A stretch of DNA of 64,000 nucleotides from Aureobasidium sp. EXF-3400 (lineage: Eukaryota > Ascomycota > Dothideomycetes > Dothideales > Saccotheciaceae). Below are positions 9,847-24,000 of this stretch, piece after piece. The notes under the pieces are model-generated. The model saw only the letters and a program-made list of their open reading frames with translations. It made no database searches and was not told the origin of the DNA. The DNA lies in the NCBI GenBank assembly GCA_024195585.1, contig SWBL01000078.1, positions 1 through 64,000 of the forward strand, read 5' to 3'. Numbering within the stretch: the first letter of the stretch is position 1; every line of letters begins with the position of its first letter. The translations under genes were made by a program, and so were the position numbers.

Positions 9847-11232
9847 ATGTCATGCAAACACGACAATCAAATGTGTGAGCCTTCAAGAGTTGACATACAG
9901 ACTGGTTTCCATAGACCAAACAAAGCGCAAAGAGCCAGAGCAGCTGGTCTCAAGTATGACTCGACCTACCACGATGAAGACTACCCAGCGCCGCTCGTGC
10001 TCCCAAACGACGAAATCGATTCCGATCCAAAATACCCTCTACAAAGCGTTGCAGAGTGGCAAGAACTGCTCACACCCAAGAATCTGCCATTGAAGCGGAA
10101 GAAGATCTACGTTGCAGCTCCACCAGGATTTACCAAGGATTGTCCTCCACTGCAGAAGATACAATGGCCACACAGACATCTTTTGCCACCGAGATATGAA
10201 CATGTGCTCGAATACCTGGCGGCGTTTTACACTGGGTTCGAAGTCATCTCGCTACCCAGGAAAACTCTAATTTTTGACAAATGGAGCGATACAGAAGACT
10301 CGAAACCCAGCGAGTCTTTTGTCGCGCTCAATACACCTACAGGAAGTGTTCGCATCAGGAAAAGAACAATGCCAAAGAATGGTCATGGTTTTCAACTTAA
10401 TTTGAACGATATGCTAGATGCTGCTATTGCCGTGTTGCCCAGCGATGCATTGGCTTTGCTGCTACTCATGAATTTCGACATGTACGAAGACGACGATGAC
10501 GAGTTTGGTTGCGGACGCGCGTATGGTTACAGTCATGTATGCATAGTGTCCAGTTTCCGGTACAATCCAGCGCTTGACAAGGGCATCAAACTCGATCGTC
10601 AGCATCTATGGCCAGCAAGCCATTGCGCCAAGTACGTGCAAGCGCAGGTGAATAAGTTCATCGAACCTTCTGAGCCAGGAGCAAATACCAAAGCCCGCCC
10701 GCCATCACAACCATCAAAAGCTCTTGCCAGAGCCATCCAAGCACATCTGACCACAAATTCCTCTTCGACATCTATGTGGCTGGAAAGAGTCTGTCGCACC
10801 GCAAGCCACGAACTCGGTCATTGCTTGGGCATGGATCACTGCATGTACTACGCCTGCATCATGCAAGGAAGCAACTCCATCCCCGAAGACCTGCGACAAC
10901 CTCCCTATCTCTGTCCCATCGACAATGCAAAACTGGACACTTTGGTTGCAGCAAGAGGAGACAAGACCAAAGTAGGAGCTTCGCAGAGGGAATGTGCTTT
11001 GCTGTGCTTTGTCACAAAACACAACGAATCCGGTGATGGGTTGGCTGCTTTCCAGGCTTGGCTCGAGGCGAGGTTAGGTCATGAGGATGATGGAACTTTT
11101 TCAGGTCATGAGGAGAACACAAGCGGGCCAACGGCGCATTCGGGTACGAAGAAGAGACAGTCAGAGAATCTTGCCACTGGAAACACTAGACGAAGCAAAC
11201 GGATCGCTTCTCAACGCTTGGATTCTTGGTAG
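9847..11232 (+). CDS. Archaemetzincin-type zinc metalloprotease (M54)
   Basis: A single-exon gene of 461 residues. The metzincin zinc site HELGHCLGMDH (about residues 321-331) is followed by C-MYYAC-IMQG and a later YLCPIDNAKL. This gives the H-E-x-x-H-x-x-G-x-x-H-C core plus the extra cysteines, which bind a second zinc in archaemetzincins, and the Met-turn methionine. An N-terminal segment of about 150 residues (PPGFTKDCPPLQ and PPRYEH) fits eukaryotic AMZ proteins. An acidic cluster at about residues 213-218 interrupts the catalytic domain, and the tail after about residue 405 is hydrophilic and basic. There is no signal peptide, so it is likely intracellular. Substrates of fungal members are unknown to me. 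Confidence 0.92.
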   Translation: MSCKHDNQMCEPSRVDIQTGFHRPNKAQRARAAGLKYDSTYHDEDYPAPLVLPNDEIDSDPKYPLQSVAEWQELLTPKNLPLKRKKIYVAAPPGFTKDCPPLQKIQWPHRHLLPPRYEHVLEYLAAFYTGFEVISLPRKTLIFDKWSDTEDSKPSESFVALNTPTGSVRIRKRTMPKNGHGFQLNLNDMLDAAIAVLPSDALALLLLMNFDMYEDDDDEFGCGRAYGYSHVCIVSSFRYNPALDKGIKLDRQHLWPASHCAKYVQAQVNKFIEPSEPGANTKARPPSQPSKALARAIQAHLTTNSSSTSMWLERVCRTASHELGHCLGMDHCMYYACIMQGSNSIPEDLRQPPYLCPIDNAKLDTLVAARGDKTKVGASQRECALLCFVTKHNESGDGLAAFQAWLEARLGHEDDGTFSGHEENTSGPTAHSGTKKRQSENLATGNTRRSKRIASQRLDSW

Positions 11233-11431
11233 CCAAACAGAGAACATCTTGAATACCAGATTGAGAGGCATTGCTCTATCCACTCCAACCCCCAAAAGCC
11301 CTGAATCCTTAGCAGGTTGCGCCATTCCATATGCCCAATGTATATTTACCCGCGAGCAGAACCAAACTCCACCCGACCGAAAATGCTTCGCTGCCAGCGC
11401 GAAAAGAATATACTATATGAAACTTCCATCG

Positions 11432-13273
11432 TTACTTGCGACCTCTGACTTCCAAGTCTCTCAATTTCCTAGATAACAGACTCTCCTGTCTTGCCCTTGT
11501 ATCAACACTTCCATCTCTCCTTCCAAAGACAAACGCTTCTTCTCCTCTCTCTTCTCTCTGCCAAGCGAGATTCTGGAAGGTGTTAGAGGGTTCAGTGTCG
11601 ATATCCATATCGCCACGGCTCTCTGGTCGGCTCTCAAGTGTAGGAAGATGCGAGTGACGGTCACGGAACGAGAGCCGCTGGAACGACGTCGTACTGTCGA
11701 CCGAGCCAGAAGAAGGCTGAGGGAACATGTCGAATGAGGAAGCATGCGAGGGGAAAACGGCACTGCGGCGTCTCTTTGCATCTGCCTTTGCTTTGGCTGC
11801 CACATCGGCGACATCTGTGGTGGCCGAAGCTGGTTTCCAGATCGAAAATCTTGGTTCAGGCGTTGACATTTCGGTACGCAGTTTTTCCTTCCCATCCGGC
11901 ACACGGTTGGCGAAAACCACTCTGATGCCGCCATAGAGGTAATACCGCCCCTTCTGCGTCGAGCAGATGTTCAAGTGGATGAGATACCTCAGAACTGGCT
12001 TCTCGTGGATTCCGGCGTCCGGAAAGCGGGTCAGGTTAGAGATGGGTTGATCAATGATGGGGCCGGCGGTGTAGGAGCGTTGACGAATGAATGTCTTTGT
12101 GCCGGGCGGCATGTCCGAAAGATCATAGGGCACGAGGAAGAGTTTGACGGCGGTCTTGTTGGGATTTTTGATGACGATTTGCAATTGACCAATCTCGGGA
12201 ATGCGATATGAACCAGCAGGAGCTGCTGTACTCGTCCGTTTGTGAAGTTTATGCTGACGTCGACTTGCCTGATCGTGCTCCATGTTGCTGGCTGCAGCCA
12301 AGTTCTCCGCGACACTTCTGCCATGTTCTTGGTCATGGTAATGATTTCGTCGTCGCCGCGTTGCGGAAGCTTCAGGGTCGTCTGCCTTTTTCAAGGTATT
12401 TTCCAGGTCAAGCATGCCGACATAAGGACTCGGTTCTGGATCCGTGGTTGTACCGGAGGCGTAGCTGTAAAAGACAGCAGGGAAGGGTATGGACACGTGA
12501 GGTGGACATTTGAGACTAGGCTTGCAGTCACCTTTTCCAAGGACACCAATCTGAGCGACAAAGTCAAGGGGTTTGGAGGGAGTGGTAGACATGCGGCCTC
12601 TGAGAATGCTCTCTTCGTATGAACCGACCATGGGAGCATGTTGCAAGGGAGAGGCATCGGATATTGAAGGCCGGCGAGTTGAAGGAAATGGAGATTGTGA
12701 TAGATAGGAAGCTGAACCGATCGAGCGACGCGGTTGATGTGCTTGGTAGGGGAAAGCACGTAACGAGGAACGGCGGTGTAAGGAGACATGCGAGGAGCGG
12801 GTTGGTGTGAAGTGAGGCGAGTCATGATCAGGCATGTCGTTGGCGTTGGCTTGATGGACGAGCGGGCTTGTGGGGGGCTGATAAGAAAAACTGCCAGATA
12901 ACGAAGCCTGGGATGCGGCTCTCGGTCTCTGTAGAAGCTGCGGTTGGGCATGCCATGGGACTATGGGAGATGTCGCGATGGTGTGATGATTGTCGTCGTC
13001 TTCCCTAAAGTCGCCACGATGCAGGGCGGAGCGTGGTCGGGGGATGTCAAGGCCGAGTGCGCTGGTGTCATGATCCAAGGGGATTGTAGTGGGCGAGGGC
13101 GGGCGGTCTTGATCTGTGTCGACATTGCCTCTTGTTTTCAACCGCCTGATGATATCCTGCCTGTCTCTGATCTCACGGTCGAAGCCATGTCGGGCGGCGG
13201 AGGTGAAGAAGGGATTGAAGATTTGGTGGTGGTCAGGGTTATTGTCGGGACTGTCGTGTTTGGAATGGGGCAT
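11432..13273 (-). CDS. Atos/FAM214-like protein (DUF4210 plus meiotic chromosome-segregation-type domain)
   Basis: A single exon. The frame opens at 13390, but I prefer the ATG at 13273, which gives 613 residues starting MPHSKHDSP; the longer 652-residue version cannot be excluded. The first 230 residues are Pro/Ser/Arg-rich and probably disordered. The next segment (GSYEESILRGRMSTTPSKPL, then DFVAQIGVLGKG) matches the DUF4210 head of Atos proteins. After a basic linker, SYRIPEIGQLQIVIKNPNK and the FLVPYDLSDMPPGTKTFIRQ strand match the second conserved Atos domain, annotated in fungi as chromosome segregation during meiosis. Animal members are nuclear regulators; the fungal role is not established to my knowledge. 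The head is divergent from fyv7. Confidence 0.82.
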   Translation of the reverse strand: MPHSKHDSPDNNPDHHQIFNPFFTSAARHGFDREIRDRQDIIRRLKTRGNVDTDQDRPPSPTTIPLDHDTSALGLDIPRPRSALHRGDFREDDDNHHTIATSPIVPWHAQPQLLQRPRAASQASLSGSFSYQPPTSPLVHQANANDMPDHDSPHFTPTRSSHVSLHRRSSLRAFPYQAHQPRRSIGSASYLSQSPFPSTRRPSISDASPLQHAPMVGSYEESILRGRMSTTPSKPLDFVAQIGVLGKGDCKPSLKCPPHVSIPFPAVFYSYASGTTTDPEPSPYVGMLDLENTLKKADDPEASATRRRRNHYHDQEHGRSVAENLAAASNMEHDQASRRQHKLHKRTSTAAPAGSYRIPEIGQLQIVIKNPNKTAVKLFLVPYDLSDMPPGTKTFIRQRSYTAGPIIDQPISNLTRFPDAGIHEKPVLRYLIHLNICSTQKGRYYLYGGIRVVFANRVPDGKEKLRTEMSTPEPRFSIWKPASATTDVADVAAKAKADAKRRRSAVFPSHASSFDMFPQPSSGSVDSTTSFQRLSFRDRHSHLPTLESRPESRGDMDIDTEPSNTFQNLAWQREERGEEAFVFGRRDGSVDTRARQESLLSRKLRDLEVRGRK

Positions 13274-13766
13274 TCTGCAGCTCAGAACACATTGGACCAG
13301 CTCCAAGCTGCTTGTTCTTGTAAATCGAAGGAGCAAGTGTCGTGTGTCACCTTTTGTCCGGGCGGTGAGGGCGGACGATCTCTCGGTCAAGGACCCTGAT
13401 GGTTACACCAGTAAAGACGTCAGGATGATGTGGGCAGGCTGCGACAGAAACCAGAGAAAAGAGTGTAGACAGCGTCGGCGAGAGAAGAGAGTCTTCTTGT
13501 CGTAGAGTGTCGCAGGTGTAGAGGTCGATAAGCAGCAGTCACTTGGTGGTGAAGAGAAAAGAAACGAGCCGTCGTCACGCTCGAACCGAGTCATCTGATG
13601 CCATCGAGAATCGAAGCCTCAAGCGCCGACGGGGCCGCCGTTTTTTCTTTCCCGCAACGCCCGTCAAAGAAAAATCCACGACTTCCCCGCATTGAACGAG
13701 ACCATCAAAGAAAGCACGACAGCTTCACCTCCGACACAACCAACACAACACAACACAAGCACAGCC
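13274..13766. promoter_or_regulatory. Divergent region between the Atos-like gene and fyv7
   Basis: 493 bases with both promoters. A CAACACAACACAACAC-type simple repeat lies at about 13735-13760, in the expected 5' leader of fyv7. No other gene is supported here. Confidence 0.4.
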
Positions 13767-14479
13767 ATGGCAATCACAAAACGCCCTCGCGATGATGCAT
13801 CCACCGACCGCGCCGCAAAGAAACACAAAAAAGGCTTTGTCGTCGGCCCTCAGAACCTGCCCGACGGCACCCACCGCCGCAAGAGTACGCACGCTTCTAT
13901 TCCATCTCGCGCCATCACACGCTGACACTTTCTCTCACAGCCATCCAAATCAAGCGCAACCTGATCGAAAAGGCCAAACTGAAGAAGGAATACGCAAAGC
14001 AAAAAGCTCAAACCGGGGACGACGTGCTTCCCAAACGACCATCCACATACGCGACCACTGAAGACGACGAACAAGACTCGCCAGAAGGGGATGCGAACGA
14101 GCAAGACAACGTTGAAGAACAAGTAGAAGCACCGCGACAAGAAAAACCAAAGCACAAATCTGCTTCACCAGCTCCTGTGCAAGAAGCACCAGCAGACAAC
14201 ACAACTTCAAATCTATCAGGCATCCACCACAGTCGTCGCCAGAAAATCATCCCCTTCGCAAAGGAACACCGTGCTGCCCAGCGCCAAAAGAGAGAAGCCG
14301 AAGAACGCCGCGCCGCATACGAAAAGTCGCAAAAAGAAAGAGCCGAGAAGATAGAAGAAAGGGAAAGATTCAGAAAGGCCATGGCAAAAGCAAGAAGTGG
14401 CGGCAAGAACGGCCAAAGGAAGCTGGGAAGAGAGAGCACAGTCTTGCTCGACCGCATCAAGAGAATGGTCCAGCAATGA
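13767..14479 (+). CDS. fyv7: rRNA-processing protein Fyv7
   Basis: A small-subunit rRNA-processing factor of the nucleolus. Exons 13767-13884 and 13941-14479 give 218 residues. The N-terminal FVVGPQNLPDGTHRRKTIQI and the C-terminal LGRESTVLLDRIKRM are the two conserved Fyv7 blocks, and the splice joins the first block exactly (codon ACC across the intron). The middle holds an acidic, Gln-rich linker and then a long Arg/Lys/Glu helix of coiled-coil type. It is slightly longer than yeast Fyv7 because of the linker. It is convergent with mcm3. Confidence 0.9.
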
Positions 14480-15050
14480 TAGGTTGCGCATCCTACGATA
14501 CAACCGACCTACGATCACTGGGACTTCTGTTTTGGCCAAGAATTCCAACCCATCGACAGTCAATCAGCAGGCATAGCCTCTACACGGTTCTTCTTTCACC
14601 TCTTCTCTTCCCTCAGACTCGTCCATTACTTCTTGAAGCAACAATAATACTAGGACCATGCCGCATGGTCCCACCGACCGCCATTCGTTCCGTCAGCTGT
14701 GGCGTCATGCGGGTCACGCGATAGACACGCCTGTCGTATTTCTGGACAGCTCGATCAGGGATTCGGAGATATGCTTCGGGTACCATGAACTCGGCAAAGA
14801 GTGGTTATGTGGCTACAGCGTTTCGCCACGAGGCTGGCAGCGTTTATACGTAAAGCATCACTCTGTGTAGTCAGAGGCGGGCCTTTGCAGTCAGGAAAGG
14901 TGGATATAAAAGGTGGAGGAGGGTGGAAGAGGGTGAATCACGTGTAAGGAAGAAAAGACATCGTTGAACATTATCTGAAGACATTCCATATGGGACCCGT
15001 ACATTCCGTCTGACACCAAAACACCCCAGACCCGTTCATTCCCATCAAGC
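14480..15050. other. Convergent 3' region between fyv7 and mcm3
   Basis: 571 bases between two 3' ends. I find no gene, no clear poly(A) signal and no repeat. It should hold both 3' UTRs. Confidence 0.45.
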
Positions 15051-17743
<2,693 letters not shown>

Positions 17744-18616
17744 GATGTGATGTGTGGATTGTGTGCAGCTGCAACGACGCAGAGCGTGCGGCCGCAATCT
17801 TGTTTACCCTCGCTCGATTTCCCCGACGGGGCCCAAGCGCGTTGGACTTTCGTGTCAGCGCGTAAAGTGGTTCTTTGGTAACAGAACAAGACAGATGGAC
17901 TAGATAAGATGACAACGTGCAAGAGATCAACGAGCATATCAGGATCGACAAATCACAGGGCACCACGCGCCCAGGGGTGATGTCAGCTGGAGATCGTCCT
18001 TTTGCTCTCGACCAGGTGTGCGCCTCTTCTGCACGAGGTGACTCTTGATTCTGCATGCGCGTGCGACTGGCGAAAGTCACGCTCACCGCCGCTCCCTTCC
18101 GTAGTTGCTTTGCGCTGCACGCGCTGCTGTTGCTTCTTTGATCTGAGCCATGCGCCCTTGTGCTGCTGCTGCATCTCGGTCGCATTCTTATTTCTTGCTG
18201 ACGACTTTTACGACTCACCATCCACGATCCACTTTGCGCGTTGCTGCCTGCTTGTTTCGGTCGCTCTATCTGTTTAGTCTGTGAAAGTCACTCGATCTAC
18301 TCGCACTATTTGCTGCACTGCTGCCTTATTGCCCACCACTCGCTCGTCCGACGCGTGTATATAGTCCTCGCTGTCTCTGCTTGAAGTCTTCGACCCTGCA
18401 ATCCCCGCCAAGTTGATTTTCTTGTCACGGCTGATCCGTCGGCTCAGAAGCACAACAAGGATAATTTTATAACAAGGCTCAAGTCTTTGTCGAACCAAGA
18501 CACAAATCAAAGACAAGGGGTCACTCTGACTACTGTTTTGCTTGCATTCCTGACAAGTCATATACCCACCTCTATAAATCTGCACAGCCGCCAGTCTTCG
18601 AAAGGTCGTTGTAATC
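17744..18616. promoter_or_regulatory. Divergent region between mcm3 and the DUF7514-type gene
   Basis: 873 bases with both promoters and leaders. A GTATATAG element at 18357-18364 lies about 255 bases upstream of the plus-strand ATG at 18617, and a pyrimidine-rich leader follows. I see no MCB-like ACGCGT cluster of the kind found at yeast replication genes; a single ACGCGT sits at about 18351. Confidence 0.4.
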
Positions 18617-20179
18617 ATGGCTTCTCCTCATTCCGAAGCAGAGCAGAAAGAGGCTTATCAGTACTGGGGTTATCTCTTCAAGCAAGATCGAACAGGCACC
18701 GATGTGCTCAAGAATCTGCTTCGAGGCATACACAAGACCATAGTGAGTCACGGTAGGAGTTCATTAACCGCCCATCCACAATCTGATCCTTCGTCGCAGA
18801 TAACCACATTTGAACCATCCGAGTCACCAGATATCACCCCTATTCAGATGGCCCAGTTCTATCGAGCAGTCAACGGCAACTATGACCCGCTCTTTCTCTC
18901 GACTCCCCCTTCGACTATCGCATTCATCTACAAGAACCTGGGCTGCTTGCACAGTCTGCAGCCTCCGGCCCATCTCGGAGACCGCTATGCTGACCCTGTT
19001 GTACCGTCTTTGAAGGTTGAAGGATGGATCATGTGGCAGACTGTACAACTTTTGCTAGGACCGGACGAACACTCGGAGTTTATGAGACACGCGGTGCAGA
19101 AATGGGATATCAAGAACCCAGAAACTGGCGAGTCCTTTCCGAAGATCTTGCCAAGATCATGTTTCCCTCCTCACCCAGACACAAGCATGGTCGAGTGGTA
19201 CGAGGGCATGAGCAGCCGTCTGCGTCGCGAAGCTGAAGAGCAAGAGCGCATTCGAGTTCAGCCCATCGAAGATCGACCTGACACCCCCAACACCTCAAGA
19301 CACCATCGCAAGATCAGCAGATATTCTGACAATGCTCTGACTGATGACGAGTCACCACCGGATCACAAGAATTATGCCATTGCCTACTTCCGCGACCCTC
19401 TTTTCAGGACGATAGACGGCAGACCTGGTCTTGTGAGGAATGGCAGCCGTCGGAGACCTCCGCTTAGTCCTCGTGATTCTTTTGTGAATAGAAGCAAGAG
19501 TGTCGCATCGACATTCGGCAATGTCATCAAAAATGTGGGTAGTCCACACTTATGGGATGGACATGCAGCAAGCAAGGAAAAGGACAAGGACCGTGATCAT
19601 CGTCGACGCAAGAGTTTGCCAGACAAACACCACTACCAAGACTTTGATGACGACGATGAGCGCGTACGACAATACAGCCGACGAGGATCTCTTCAAGAAT
19701 CACCACCCGAACCTCATTACCATCGTTCTCATCATCACGAACCTTCAAGCTTGAGACCGAGTCCGACGTATCACGATCCTAACTCACGTGCCCGAAGATC
19801 ACATGGTCCAACCAGTCCACGAGAATACTTTCCTCCAGTCGACGACGAGGTTGACATGCGAAGATCGACTTCGGCCACTCATCTCCACCCGCGATCAGCG
19901 AGTCCGCACAAGTCGGGCTTCATGCCTTCCGTATCACCGCTGTTTGCCACGCATATCGCGCGAGAGGGGCATCGACCTCCATCACATTCTCGGCCGCCTT
20001 CGGCGCGTAGTCCCGACCTGCCGGAATTTTCAAGGCATTCTGGAGATGGAAGCGGTAGTGAAGTGGGAAGCAATAGAGGAAGCAACAGGGGTACCAGACC
20101 AAAAGTAGCCAGATTCCAGGATTCGCCTGTTGGAGGGGTGAGTGGGAGGAAGTACCCAGCAGAGTCCGTGTATAGATGA
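18617..20179 (+). CDS. Fungal protein with N-terminal DUF7514-type domain and long disordered tail
   Basis: Exons 18617-18742 and 18800-20179 give 501 residues. The 57-base intron (18743-18799) has no stop and keeps frame, so retention would add 19 residues; I remove it because HKTI-ITTFEPSESPDITP then reads as a continuous domain. The first 170 residues (YWGYLFKQDRTGTDVLKNLL, the W-I-M-W-Q segment, then a PRSCFPPHPD motif) form a globular domain found in filamentous fungi, which I recall as DUF7514. The rest is rich in Ser, Pro, Arg, His and Asp, with RRRKS-type basophilic phosphosites. No enzyme motif or membrane segment is visible. Function is unknown. Confidence 0.82.
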   Translation: MASPHSEAEQKEAYQYWGYLFKQDRTGTDVLKNLLRGIHKTIVSHGRSSLTAHPQSDPSSQITTFEPSESPDITPIQMAQFYRAVNGNYDPLFLSTPPSTIAFIYKNLGCLHSLQPPAHLGDRYADPVVPSLKVEGWIMWQTVQLLLGPDEHSEFMRHAVQKWDIKNPETGESFPKILPRSCFPPHPDTSMVEWYEGMSSRLRREAEEQERIRVQPIEDRPDTPNTSRHHRKISRYSDNALTDDESPPDHKNYAIAYFRDPLFRTIDGRPGLVRNGSRRRPPLSPRDSFVNRSKSVASTFGNVIKNVGSPHLWDGHAASKEKDKDRDHRRRKSLPDKHHYQDFDDDDERVRQYSRRGSLQESPPEPHYHRSHHHEPSSLRPSPTYHDPNSRARRSHGPTSPREYFPPVDDEVDMRRSTSATHLHPRSASPHKSGFMPSVSPLFATHIAREGHRPPSHSRPPSARSPDLPEFSRHSGDGSGSEVGSNRGSNRGTRPKVARFQDSPVGGVSGRKYPAESVYR

Positions 20180-21043
20180 CGGTATGTCAACATGCGTTTG
20201 ACCGAACTTCGGCTGCACTACATCAATTCTTTCAAATACGTTACCCACGAATTCTTACGACAAAATCTGTAACAAGATCTATCTCATCATTGTCTACTAC
20301 TTTATACACGACGATATCATGCTCATAGATTATGTTCGTCTTGTTGCGCGAGCTGTCGAAATGCAAAAAAGGATGCCGTGGTCAAGACTCTGTTCTTGGG
20401 TATGCCAAGCTCGAAGCTTCAAGGTCTGCCCCTGCTTTTCCCTGAAGGTGTTTGACCGAAACGTCAGCGGGAGGGTCTCGATTCCCACAGCCAAGGTTTT
20501 TGCGATAAGCGCGCGGGCACTTCCAATGTGGCTGGGTTAGAAGGTTGAAGGAGCGGTGTGTGAATTGCCAGACTTGTTCAAGTCCAGAACGTGAGGTAAG
20601 AGTGGCTCAGTCGTGAGTAGTGAAGATGATTGTAGCGATGCCGGAGATCTGCAGGAGTGATGATGTGCTTGTGCTGTTCATGACTTAGAGAATAAGAATT
20701 ATAAATAGGGGAGATGATGTGGCTGGGCATTGTGGCTTTCGGCCAGGCAGTGTGGGGAAAGGTTGATTGTTTCAGAGACGATGCTGGATCTTGAGCCTGG
20801 AACTTGCGTGGACACTGCCAACTCTGACTCCGCCGACTTCCTACTCCTTCCAGTCCTTTCCTCTTGTATATAACTCCTGTTCATTCATGATTGCCATCAC
20901 TTCCGGAACCGCAATCCATCTATAGCTTCCATAAGCTCCTGACCCAGCGCAATTGCTTATCTGGATCATCTCGCGAATCCCCGTCAGGCTTCAGCTTGAG
21001 CGGGCCCCTCAATCTCACAGCTGCCACACACTTCTCTCAGACA
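20180..21043. promoter_or_regulatory. Upstream region of the tricalbin gene, with TATA-like element and uORF
   Basis: It holds the 3' UTR of the previous gene and the tricalbin promoter. TATATAA at 20867-20873 precedes a leader with a 12-codon upstream ORF (ATG at 20888, TAG at 20924-20926). The main ATG follows at 21044. The uORF could lower translation; this is inference. Confidence 0.45.
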
Positions 21044-24000
21044 ATGTTGAACGGCTTGCACAACGGCCACTCCAAGGAGGAGCTGAAATCTCAAGGCGCA
21101 ATCGAAGCTGCACGCGACCCTCAAAGCAAAGTCACGGCTGCAGACGCCGAACAGACGATCCTCGAAGAATCAAAAAAGGGAGGTGCCGCTGCCTTCGAGT
21201 TCGACGTCGATGCTTCAGCTACCGAAAAAGCCCGCCAGGTCAAGGCCGTGAGTTTTGTCGTTGCACGTCTTTTCGAATCATCCACTGACACATTGTAGCG
21301 ACTACCGCCCGAGCTGCAACACATCCACAAGCACCAGACTGCCGTCCTCGCTTCCGACCAAGACGACTCCATCAAACCTGCCTACGATATCCCTACTGCG
21401 CCCCTGAGTGCTGCTCTTCCCTCACCCGCAAAGTCACCTGCTGAATCCGCCCATGGCCAAAGCCCCGAGAAAGAGGAGGACTGGGCCAAGGTTGGCTGGG
21501 CTCCTCGCTTCGGCCAGCTGCCCGACAGCGCCAGTGTCCAAGGAGAAAACCTGCTCGACCACCAGACCATGCTCGAAGGCAAGCTGGACGACAAGTTCTT
21601 TGGCGATTGGTACCACAACACGGGCGTCATCATCTTTGCCTGTCTTTCTTCATGGGTTGTCGCCGTGCTGGGTGGAGGTCTCGGCTGGGTCTTCATCGTC
21701 ATGGCCGTCTGCGGAACCTACTACCGCACCTCAATCCGCAGGCTCCGTCGCAACTTCCGTGACGACGTCAACCGTGAAATGGCAAAGGCCCGTATCGAGA
21801 CGGATGTCGAATCTCTCGAGTGGATCAACAGCTTCCTCGTCAAGTTCTGGCCCATCTACGCTCCCGTCATCTGCAGTACCATCATCAGCTCCGTCGATCA
21901 GGTCTTGTCCACCTCGACTCCCGCTTTCCTCGACAGCATGCGCATGAAGTTCTTCACCCTGGGCACAAAGCCTCCTCGTCTTGAGCACGTCAAGACTTAC
22001 CCCAAGGCCGAGGACGACATTGTTCTCATGGACTGGAAGTTCAGCTTCACCCCCAACGACACTGCCGATTTGACTGCTCGTCAGATCAAGGACAAGATCA
22101 ACCCCAAGGTCATTCTTGAGATCCGCCTGGGTAAGGGTATGGTCAGCAAGGGCATGGACATTATTGTTGAAGACATGGCTTTCTCTGGCCTCATGCGTGT
22201 TAAGATGAAGCTGCAAATTCCCTTCCCCCACATCGAAAAGGTCGAAATCTGCTTCCTCGAACGCCCAAAGATTGATTATGTCTGTAAACCCCTTGGTGGT
22301 GACACCTTTGGCTTCGACATCAACTTCATCCCTGGTCTGGAAAGCTTCATCCAGGAACAGATTCACGCCAATCTTGGTCCTATGATGTATCAACCCAACG
22401 TCTTCCCCATCGAAATCGCAAAGATGCTTGCTGGAAATCCTGTTGATCAGGCCATTGGTGTTTTGCAAATCACCTTCCACGGCGCTCAAGGCCTCCGCAA
22501 CCCCGACAAGTTCTCTGGCACTCCTGATCCGTACTGCACTGTCTCCATTAACAGTCGCGACGTCTTGGGCAAGACAAAGACTGTTCATGAAAATGCAAAC
22601 CCTCGTTGGAACGAGACTATCAACGTCGTTCTTACTAGCCTCAAGGATGCTCTCACTTTGCAAGTCTACGACTACAACGAGTTCCGCAAGGATAAGGAGT
22701 TGGGCATTGCCACTTTCGCACTCGATCAACTCGAACATCAAACCGAGTTCGAGTCTCAGCAGCTCGAAGTCATGGCCAACGGACGTGCTCGCGGTATTCT
22801 TCAAGCCGACATTCGCTTCTTCCCTGTAATCGAAGGCGAAAAGCTCCCAGATGGTACCGTAATGCCTGCTCCGGAAAGCAACACAGGTATTGCCAAGTTT
22901 ACCATCGAAAGCGCAAAGGAACTTGATGGCAGTAAGAGCATGATCGGTCAACTCAACCCTTACCCCGTCCTTCTTCTCAACGGAAAGGAGATTCACGTTG
23001 GTAAGAAACTCAAACGCACAAACAACCCCATCTTCCCCGATGCTTCCAAGGAACTTCTCATCACCGATCGCAAGAAGGCAAAGCTTGGTCTTGTTATCAA
23101 GGATGACAGAGATATGGGTGCTGATCCAATCATTGGTACCTATCAACTCAAGCTTGATGACATGCTTGAGCTCATGCACAGAGGTCAAGAATGGTACAAT
23201 CTTGCTGGTGTCAAGACTGGTCGTGCCAAGATGTTGCTGCAGTGGAAGCCTGTGGCGCTCAAAGGTGCTCTGGGTGGTTCTGGAGGTTACGTTACCCCTA
23301 TCGGTGTCATGCGTCTTCACTTCCAGAATGCTCGCGACTTGCGCAACCTCGAGACTCTTGGCAAGTCTGACCCTTACGTCCGTGTCATGCTCTCTGGAAT
23401 CTTGAAGGCAAGAACAGTGACCTGGAAGAACAACCTCAACCCTGATTTTGACGAAGTCCTCTATATTCCTGTTCATTCAACTCGTGAGAAACTCAGCCTT
23501 GAAGTCATGGACGAAGAGAAATTGGGCAAGGACAGACTGCTTGGCATGGTTGAGCTTGCTGTTTCGGATTATGCTCATCAAGATGAATCTGGCGAATACC
23601 TCGTCGACGATACCAAGAAAACGTTGTCTCCAGGCCTACGCCTCGGCACTACTGGCTCAGCCAAGGGTGTCCTCAACTTCACTGCATCTTTCTTCCCTAC
23701 TTTGAATGTCATCGACCCTGAAGATGAAGAGAAGGAGGAGAAGTCGACTCTTGAGATTGCTGATCCCACCAAGGAGCCTCCTACTCCACCTCTTGAAGTA
23801 CGACCAGAAGGACGCGCTCGCAGCAACACTGCAGGTACCATCGGCACTCTCAAACTCAACCCTGCAGCTGCTGAAATGCGTCAACAACTTGCTGCCAATG
23901 AGAACAAGCAAGATGATGGGTTGCCTGTCAAGAAGGAGGTTCCAAAGGTCCGCATCAGTGCGGACGATCTCGCAAACTATGGTAAGTCTGATCTGAACTA

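Noticed and set aside
21731..23476. 581-codon open frame antisense to the tricalbin gene
   Set aside because: It lies wholly within a well-supported coding exon; codon bias on the sense strand explains the lack of antisense stops. The translation has no family motif.
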